Assembly: GCA_964547905.1 (NCBI GenBank)
Contig: CAZJPN010000046.1
Location: forward strand, 12,952 to 76,951
Origin: JAJYLM01 sp964547905
Lineage (GTDB): Bacteria; JAMCPX01
DNA: 64,000 bases
Direction of reading: 5' to 3'
Below the pieces are notes generated by a model. That model was not told the DNA's origin, ran no database searches, and saw only the letters and a program-made list of their open reading frames with translations. The position numbers were made by a program, and so were the translations under genes. How positions within the stretch are numbered: the first letter of the stretch is position 1; each line of letters starts with the position of its first letter. Shown piece by piece: positions 59,311 to 64,000 of this stretch.

Positions 59311-61917
59311 ATGAAATTATACACAAAATTATACACAATTCCCGCCGTAGGCGGGACGGGGACGAATAAGTATCAAACAATAGAAACATTCAGCCTTCCG
59401 AACGGGCTAAAGGTCTTTTACGATCATGTGCCGGATACGCCGCTTGTATCAATACAGGCATGGGTAAATACAGGCAGTGCCGATGAATCACAAAAATCAG
59501 CAGGTATATCCCATTTAATCGAGCACATGTTTTTTAAGGGCGCAGCGAATAAAAAGATAGCAGTCATTGCAAAAGAGATAGAATCACTTGGCGGATACAT
59601 CAATGCGTTCACATCTTTCGAAGAGACCGTATTCTATGTAACGATAAAAAACAATTATTTTAGCAGGGCTATGGATGTGCTTGCACAGACCATTATCAAT
59701 CCTTCGTTCGATGAAGACGAGTTAAAGATGGAAAGGGAGGTTGTGCTTGATGAGATCAAGAGAGGCAAGGATGATACATACCAGACCTTGTTTCTGACAC
59801 TCTATTCGCTCGCATATAAAGGGCATCCTTACAGCAGGCCTATCATAGGGTACGAAAATACAGTCAGCTCATTTGACAGGGACAGTATATTTACCCATTA
59901 CAAGAAATGGTATGCGCCTTCCAACATCAGTATTGTTATTGCAGGTGATATTCCGAAACAGCAGGTGGAGCAGGGCATTTATAAGGCGTTCGAGACCATG
60001 AAATCAAACGGCATCATTAAACATATAAGACCCCGGGTGCCGGAACAAATACATCAGCAGAGTATTGTAAAAGGCATGGATGTGAAGGATACGTACTATG
60101 CAATGGGGTTCATAACGCCGCCCGTAACAGACGATGACAGCTTTGCCCTGGAGGTATTGTCATACATCCTCGGAGGCAATGATACATCGAGGCTGCCGCG
60201 TATAGTAAAAAATGAGAACAGACTGGTTGACAGCATCATGGTTTCGCATTCCGCAAACAGGTACTCGGGATTTTTCAGTATAAGCGGCACTACAGAGCCG
60301 GAAAAACTGAAAAAAGCATTGGATAATATTATGAACACTATATACGATGCCGGTATACAATTACCGACCCATGAAGAGATAGCACGCGCAAAACAGATGC
60401 TGAAAAGCATGTTTATATACGATCTTGAAACGGTCAAGCAGCGTGGGATGAAGATAGGCGAGGCTGTTGTTGAGATGGGCGGGCTTGACTACATCATGGA
60501 TTATACGAAGAGGGTGGACAGTGTAACTATAGAAACAATAGACAATGCGATAGATAAATATCTCAATCCCGACAGGCTTAATGTCGTTACCCTACTGCCC
60601 AAGAAGACCGCGGATGCTAAAAAGCATTTAAGCATCATTCATCCTGCAAGTACGGGCATGGACTACACGCTGAAGCATGCAGGCGACGTGTTTGTAGCGA
60701 CGTTTGAAAACGGTCTGCGCATTATACTGAAAGAAAAGCATACGATACCGATAGTTGCGTTATCCTCCTTGTTTCTTGGTGACATAACAGAAGAGCCTCA
60801 AGATAAAACAGGGCTTATCAATGTAATGTCCATGATGTTCAAGAAAGGCACGCACTATAGGAAAGAAAGCGATATAGAGAGGGAAAGCGACAACATATCA
60901 GGCATGTTTTCCTCCGTGAGAACAAAACAATCGTTCGGCATCACCGGTGAATTTCTGAATAAGTATACGGATGACGGGTTGAGCCTGTTTGCGGACATGC
61001 TTCTGAATTCAACCTTTGACAGGGATGAGATCAAACGGATTAAAAAAGACGTTTTGGCCGATATAAGAACAGACAAGGATAATATTGGGATGCAGGCAAA
61101 GAATGCATTTTTAAAGCAGCTATACGGCAAGTCCTCCCTGAGCCTATCGGAAAAGGGTAATGAGAATACCGTTAAAAAGATTGAGAGGCCCGATCTCATA
61201 GATGCTTATCAAAGGCTTGTGTCGGGAAAGAACGGCGTTGTCTCGGTTGTCGGCGATATGGACAGTCTGGATATGGTAAAAAAGATTGCACGGTATCTCT
61301 CCATGATAAAAACAGGGAAAAATTACATGCCGCCTTATCAAGACCTGCAGACACCACGGTATGCGATAAAGACGGAAAAGTATAAAATGGAAAAGAACCA
61401 GGCGCATATCATAACAGGCACGCTTACTGTACCGGTCAACCATAAGGACAGGTTCGCTTTGATGCTCCTCGATCAGATACTCGGGGGCCAGAGCGGCAGG
61501 CTGTTTGTGGAATTAAGGGACAAACGCGGGATATGTTATGCAGTGCAGACCATTGGAGAAGCAAAGCTGAATAACAAAGGCTGGTTCGGCATATACACCT
61601 CGACATCGCCGGAGAAGGTTGACGCATCGCTTGAGGTCATAAGAGCCGAGCTTGAGAAGCTTTACAGCCTCGGTGTAAACGATATGGAGCTTGAAAACAG
61701 CAAGCGATACATACTTTCGGATTACGACAGCCGCAAACAAATGGCATTGAACGTATCGAATATGCTTGCTTACAATGAATTGTTCGAGCGCAGTATGGAT
61801 TATTACAATAAATTTCCTCAGTTTATAAAGCAGGTAACGAGAGGCGATGTGAATGCGGTTATCAAAAAATATTTCTCGCCGGACAGGTTTACCACGTTGG
61901 TGCTGGTACCGCGTTGA
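59311..61917 (+). CDS. M16 family zinc peptidase, two-domain fused form
   Basis: 868 residues, both halves of the pitrilysin/processing-peptidase clam fused. H68-L-I-E71-H72 is the HxxEH zinc site and the distal Glu is in REVVLDEIKRG near 147. The second half (450-868) lacks the site, as expected. No signal peptide. The N-terminal KLYTKLYTIPAVGGTGTNK is unusual: 12 bases AAATTATACACA are duplicated (59314-59337) and followed by a CCCGCC-GTA-GGCGGG palindrome (59341-59355), both in frame. The conserved domain begins near residue 23. Confidence 0.93.
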   Translation: MKLYTKLYTIPAVGGTGTNKYQTIETFSLPNGLKVFYDHVPDTPLVSIQAWVNTGSADESQKSAGISHLIEHMFFKGAANKKIAVIAKEIESLGGYINAFTSFEETVFYVTIKNNYFSRAMDVLAQTIINPSFDEDELKMEREVVLDEIKRGKDDTYQTLFLTLYSLAYKGHPYSRPIIGYENTVSSFDRDSIFTHYKKWYAPSNISIVIAGDIPKQQVEQGIYKAFETMKSNGIIKHIRPRVPEQIHQQSIVKGMDVKDTYYAMGFITPPVTDDDSFALEVLSYILGGNDTSRLPRIVKNENRLVDSIMVSHSANRYSGFFSISGTTEPEKLKKALDNIMNTIYDAGIQLPTHEEIARAKQMLKSMFIYDLETVKQRGMKIGEAVVEMGGLDYIMDYTKRVDSVTIETIDNAIDKYLNPDRLNVVTLLPKKTADAKKHLSIIHPASTGMDYTLKHAGDVFVATFENGLRIILKEKHTIPIVALSSLFLGDITEEPQDKTGLINVMSMMFKKGTHYRKESDIERESDNISGMFSSVRTKQSFGITGEFLNKYTDDGLSLFADMLLNSTFDRDEIKRIKKDVLADIRTDKDNIGMQAKNAFLKQLYGKSSLSLSEKGNENTVKKIERPDLIDAYQRLVSGKNGVVSVVGDMDSLDMVKKIARYLSMIKTGKNYMPPYQDLQTPRYAIKTEKYKMEKNQAHIITGTLTVPVNHKDRFALMLLDQILGGQSGRLFVELRDKRGICYAVQTIGEAKLNNKGWFGIYTSTSPEKVDASLEVIRAELEKLYSLGVNDMELENSKRYILSDYDSRKQMALNVSNMLAYNELFERSMDYYNKFPQFIKQVTRGDVNAVIKKYFSPDRFTTLVLVPR

Positions 61918-61937
61918 TATTCTAACTTTTCCCGGTT

Positions 61938-61958
61938 CCTTCCCCTTTTAGGGGAAGG
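61938..61958. terminator. Terminator-like hairpin
   Basis: CCTTCCCC (61938-61945) pairs with GGGGAAGG (61951-61958) around TTTTA. It lies between the M16 gene and the convergent DUF559 gene. Confidence 0.5.
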
Positions 61959-61971
61959 ATAGAATGAGGTC

Positions 61972-62373
61972 TTAGTCTTTAACTTTTTCTTTTATTTTTT
62001 CATAAATAGTTTGCATAACACCAGTGGTATTCTGCAATACTTCAATGTCAGAAAATCTTAATACTTCTAAGCCGTTTTCTTTTAAGGAAGCATCTCTTTT
62101 TTGATCTTTAATAATACCTTCTTCTGTGTTATGCTGGCCACCATCAAGTTCAATGACAAGTCTTGCCTTTGCAGAAAAGAAATCAAGGATATAAAGACCG
62201 AACACAACTTGTCTCCTGTACTTTATTCCAAGCTGGTTGTCCCTAATTTGCGACCAGAGTTTATATTCGGCATCCGTCATTTCCCGGCGAAGTTTACGTG
62301 CCAGAGGAATCAATGGTTTTGTATAATTTGGAAGATGTGTGTACGATTTCATATACAAGATAATTAAATTCAT
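61972..62373 (-). CDS. DUF559 endonuclease-fold protein
   Basis: 133 residues. LRREMTDAEYKLWSQIRDNQ and then KYRRQVVFGLYILDFF, ARLVIELDGGQH and the C-terminal LRFSDIEVLQN are the DUF559 pattern, a Vsr/PD-(D/E)xK-like nuclease fold. Often carried with repeats or mobile DNA and of unknown role. Here it is flanked by the 173-bp TIR element and hairpin repeats. Real start might be the later ATG (MKSYTHL). Confidence 0.88.
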   Translation of the reverse strand: MNLIILYMKSYTHLPNYTKPLIPLARKLRREMTDAEYKLWSQIRDNQLGIKYRRQVVFGLYILDFFSAKARLVIELDGGQHNTEEGIIKDQKRDASLKENGLEVLRFSDIEVLQNTTGVMQTIYEKIKEKVKD

Positions 62374-62687
62374 GATTTATCGATAAAAGTTAAGAAGACC
62401 TCACCCCCGCCCTCTCCTAAGGAGACTGTGTCACAATGTACAAAAACACCTCTTCCCCTTGCCGCGGGTACCCATCCGGGGGATGGGTGGGAAAGAGAGG
62501 GGGTGAAAGTCGTTGATATTTAAGGAATTTATCACCCTCCCTTTTATCCCTCCCGTCAAGGGAGGGAAATAAAAAGTGATTGTGACACAGTCTCAAGAAG
62601 AGAGGGTTAAGAAATCCCCACTATTTTTTTCACAAAAAAAGGATGAGGTTCTTGCAATTTTTTTGCAGATGTACCTATACCATATCC
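62374..62687. other. Repeat-filled intergenic region
   Basis: No gene seen. It is dominated by the 173-bp TIR element (62422-62594), and then the leader of gmhB. Confidence 0.6.
62422..62594. mobile_element. 173-bp MITE-like element
   Basis: Perfect 16-bp terminal inverted repeats GAGACTGTGTCACAAT (62422-62437) and ATTGTGACACAGTCTC (62579-62594), flanked on both sides by AAG, a possible 3-bp target duplication. No coding frame. Inside are GTACCCATCCGGGGGATGGGT and CCCTCCCGTCAAGGGAGGG hairpins. The latter block recurs near 63331. No related transposase is in the window. Confidence 0.7.
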
Positions 62688-63257
62688 ATGGATAAAGTAA
62701 TTTTTCTTGACCGGGATGGAACTATAAACTGGGAAGATGGATACCTTACAAAGGTTGAACAACTCCACTTGTATGACGGTACAATACCGGCTCTCAAGAT
62801 GCTGAAAAGCATGGGCTACAGGATAGTTATCGTTTCCAATCAGGCAGGCGTTGCAAAAGCCCTGCTCACGGAACCAGCGCTCATAGAGATAAACAATGCC
62901 CTGCTCTCGATGTTAAGGGAAGAGGACATTCTTATCGACAGGCTGTACTACTGCCCCCATCATCCAGAGGCTGTTATACCCGAATATAAAAAGGATTGTG
63001 AATGCCGCAAGCCGAAAACCGGCATGATCATGCGTGCTGTTCAAGAGCTCGGTGTCAATGCTCAGGGTGCGTATATGATTGGCGACAAGCTTACGGACAT
63101 AGAGCTTGCCCGCAACTTTGGCGGCAGGGGCATACTCCTGCTGACGGGTTACGGGAATGAGGAGCTTAAAAAACTCGATCCACGCAGGCATAATCCAGCT
63201 TACATCGGCAAGGACATCTTAGATGCTGTAGAATGGATTAGAAAAAACACCCCTTGA
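62688..63257 (+). CDS. gmhB: D-glycero-manno-heptose-1,7-bisphosphate phosphatase
   Basis: 189 residues from ATG 62688. The frame's earlier start at 62643 adds an unlikely N-terminus. HAD-IIIA phosphatase: FLDRDGTINWEDGYL (nucleophile Asp), VSNQAG, KPKTGM and MIGDKLTDIELA. The zinc loop CPHHPE...CECRKP is diagnostic of the GmhB/HisB-N group. It makes heptose for LPS core. No other heptose gene is in the window. Confidence 0.93.
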   Translation: MDKVIFLDRDGTINWEDGYLTKVEQLHLYDGTIPALKMLKSMGYRIVIVSNQAGVAKALLTEPALIEINNALLSMLREEDILIDRLYYCPHHPEAVIPEYKKDCECRKPKTGMIMRAVQELGVNAQGAYMIGDKLTDIELARNFGGRGILLLTGYGNEELKKLDPRRHNPAYIGKDILDAVEWIRKNTP

Positions 63258-63330
63258 GTCCCTTCCCCTTTTATTCTCTATTCCACCCCCTTGACAGGGG
63301 AGGTTAGGTGGGGGTGATTTAGTTATTTTC

Positions 63331-63373
63331 ACCCTCCCTTTCATCCCTCCCGTCGAGGGAGGGAAATAAAAAA
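63331..63373. repeat. Hairpin repeat matching the inside of the MITE
   Basis: CCCTCCCTTTCATCCCTCCC, a short spacer, then GGGAGGGAAATAAAAAA: nearly the same block as at 62534-62576, differing at two positions or so. Stands without terminal repeats. Confidence 0.6.
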
Positions 63374-63399
63374 GAAAGGTCGCGGCAAAGAAAAAACTC

Positions 63400-63427
63400 T
63401 TGACACAAATTTTTAGTTATGTATAGT
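63400..63427 (+). promoter_or_regulatory. Strong promoter of the 64-residue peptide gene
   Basis: TTGACA at 63400-63405 and TATAGT at 63422-63427, 16-base spacer. The AGGAG site and ATG 63448 follow. Confidence 0.75.
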
Positions 63428-63447
63428 CAATATAACGGAGGAGACAA

Positions 63448-63642
63448 ATGTCAGGGAAAAAACTGAATAAAAAAACTGTGAAACCAGTTTCGAAGGGGCA
63501 TAATGCGACAGGTATTATTATTCACACAGGGAAAAAGACATTTATTGAACCTGAGCTTAAGGAATATTCCTCTCTTACAGAAGTTACACTGTTGACTGTG
63601 CCCGCTGTTTCAGGCGCTACATTTTTCAAAACATTTAAGTAA
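63448..63642 (+). CDS. Small peptide with RiPP-leader-like motif
   Basis: 64 residues. ACGGAGGAG ribosome site, own promoter and own terminator, so it is a real gene. The basic N-terminal half ends in KKTFIEPELKEYSSLTEVTL, which resembles the YxxPxLxxxGxxxxLT element found in leaders of lasso and some other modified peptides (F for Y, S for G here). The last 17 residues, LLTVPAVSGATFFKTFK, have no Cys and would be the core if it is a precursor. No modifying enzyme is seen up to the window edge; what follows is a lipoprotein. Confidence 0.65.
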   Translation: MSGKKLNKKTVKPVSKGHNATGIIIHTGKKTFIEPELKEYSSLTEVTLLTVPAVSGATFFKTFK

Positions 63643-63646
63643 TTGT

Positions 63647-63679
63647 AGAAAGCTCCCACCGGAGGCGGGGGCTTTCTTT
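63647..63679 (+). terminator. Terminator of the peptide gene
   Basis: AGAAAGC (63647-63653) pairs with GCTTTCT (63671-63677) with an inner CCC/GGG extension and a T tail. Confidence 0.8.
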
Positions 63680-63787
63680 GTATATAGATGAATGCAAAAA
63701 ATACAGGTAAATGAAAAAAAATGCAAAGCCGCCTTTGAAAGTTGAACCAGAAATGACAGCGGCTTGAGGCTGAAAAAGGGGGATAAC

Positions 63788-64000
63788 ATGGATACAAAAA
63801 GACAGGGTCTTAAAAAACTATCAAAGTATTTTTTACTGCCTATTATACTTTTAAGTGTGGCAATCTTACTCTCACGCTGCGGACAGGCGCCATCAACACC
63901 AGCACCGGCATATCAGGGTGCATCACTGGTTGGTGAGGCTTATGTCAACCTCAGTCCCGGCAGTTCCAATCTCATGACTATTGAGAATTTCACTTCGCCC
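63788..64000 (+). CDS. Lipoprotein, 5' part only
   Basis: From ATG 63788 the frame is open for 71 codons to the window end. The N-terminus is basic (MDTKRQGLKKLSKY), then FLLPIILLSVAILLSRCGQ, a lipoprotein signal with Cys near residue 32, followed by a Pro/Ala/Ser linker (APSTPAPAYQ). The mature part begins GASLVGEAYVNLSPGSSN. Family not recognisable from this part. The gene is 145 bp downstream of the peptide gene's stop. Confidence 0.75.
   Translation, partial: MDTKRQGLKKLSKYFLLPIILLSVAILLSRCGQAPSTPAPAYQGASLVGEAYVNLSPGSSNLMTIENFTSP

Noticed and set aside
62401..62640. CRISPR or tRNA-like structure
   Set aside because: Explained by one element with terminal inverted repeats.

Overview
The window looks like chromosome from a Gram-negative anaerobe of the Desulfobacterota (old Deltaproteobacteria) type, probably a sulfate-reducing or syntrophic lineage. 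The evidence is a 16-haem HmcA-type cytochrome with a complete Hmc/Tmc membrane complex, an ETF pair next to an ETF:menaquinone oxidoreductase-like membrane Fe-S protein, paired MinD-type ATPases with ferredoxin inserts beside a NifX-like protein, radical SAM proteins, a UbiD-type decarboxylase and a heptose phosphatase implying LPS. The genus cannot be named from the sequence alone.

Layout. 1-2.8 kb: tail of a GT39-like membrane glycosyltransferase, a glutamine amidotransferase and a NiCoT-like membrane protein. 2.8-5.0 kb: radical SAM gene and TetR gene sharing a repeated operator. 5.1-9.7 kb: metallo-hydrolase, acyl-CoA synthetase, RRM protein and GlcF-like Fe-S protein. 9.8-12.9 kb: RNase P RNA, PilZ protein, DUF4912 plus GH57 pair. 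13.1-15.7 kb: NifX-like protein plus two MinD/ferredoxin ATPases. 15.9-22.7 kb: a tract of decay with a sigma-54 promoter, six broken genes and one intact catalase. 22.7-24.4 kb: ZnuA, a Zur-like regulator with a palindromic operator, and tRNA-Gly. 25-31.3 kb: a triple-haem cytochrome peroxidase, then a FadR-like TetR with etfBA and the membrane oxidoreductase. 31.5-41.4 kb: a mainly minus-strand block (aldo/keto reductase, bioA, ubiD-like, B12 radical SAM, pgeF, rluD-like, HNH, GntR, DUF1573 lipoprotein). 41.7-49.4 kb: a seven-gene Tmc/Hmc electron-transfer operon. 49.5-57.5 kb: a dehydrogenase, then minus-strand housekeeping genes (ychF, pth, L25, prs, tRNA-Gln, spoVG, ispE, bactofilin, parB, parA). 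57.6-64 kb: release-factor-like protein, CinA C-terminal protein, M16 peptidase, DUF559 protein, gmhB, a 64-residue peptide with its own promoter and terminator, and the start of a lipoprotein.

How it fits together. ETF and the membrane oxidoreductase would pass electrons from acyl-CoA oxidation into menaquinone. The Tmc/Hmc complex would connect the quinone pool or cytoplasmic thiol/Fe-S chemistry with periplasmic cytochromes. Most genes look intact and ordinary, so the run of six pseudogenes at 16.4-22.7 kb stands out.

Repeats are the other strong theme. One family has TTAACCCA-type terminal inverted repeats, and three copies begin exactly at the stop codon of the preceding gene. Short GC-rich palindromes are found in frame inside coding sequences (ispE, the M16 peptidase, and the glycosyltransferase at the left edge). 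A separate 173-bp element has perfect 16-bp ends. I saw no CRISPR array, rRNA operon, phage genes or intact transposase.
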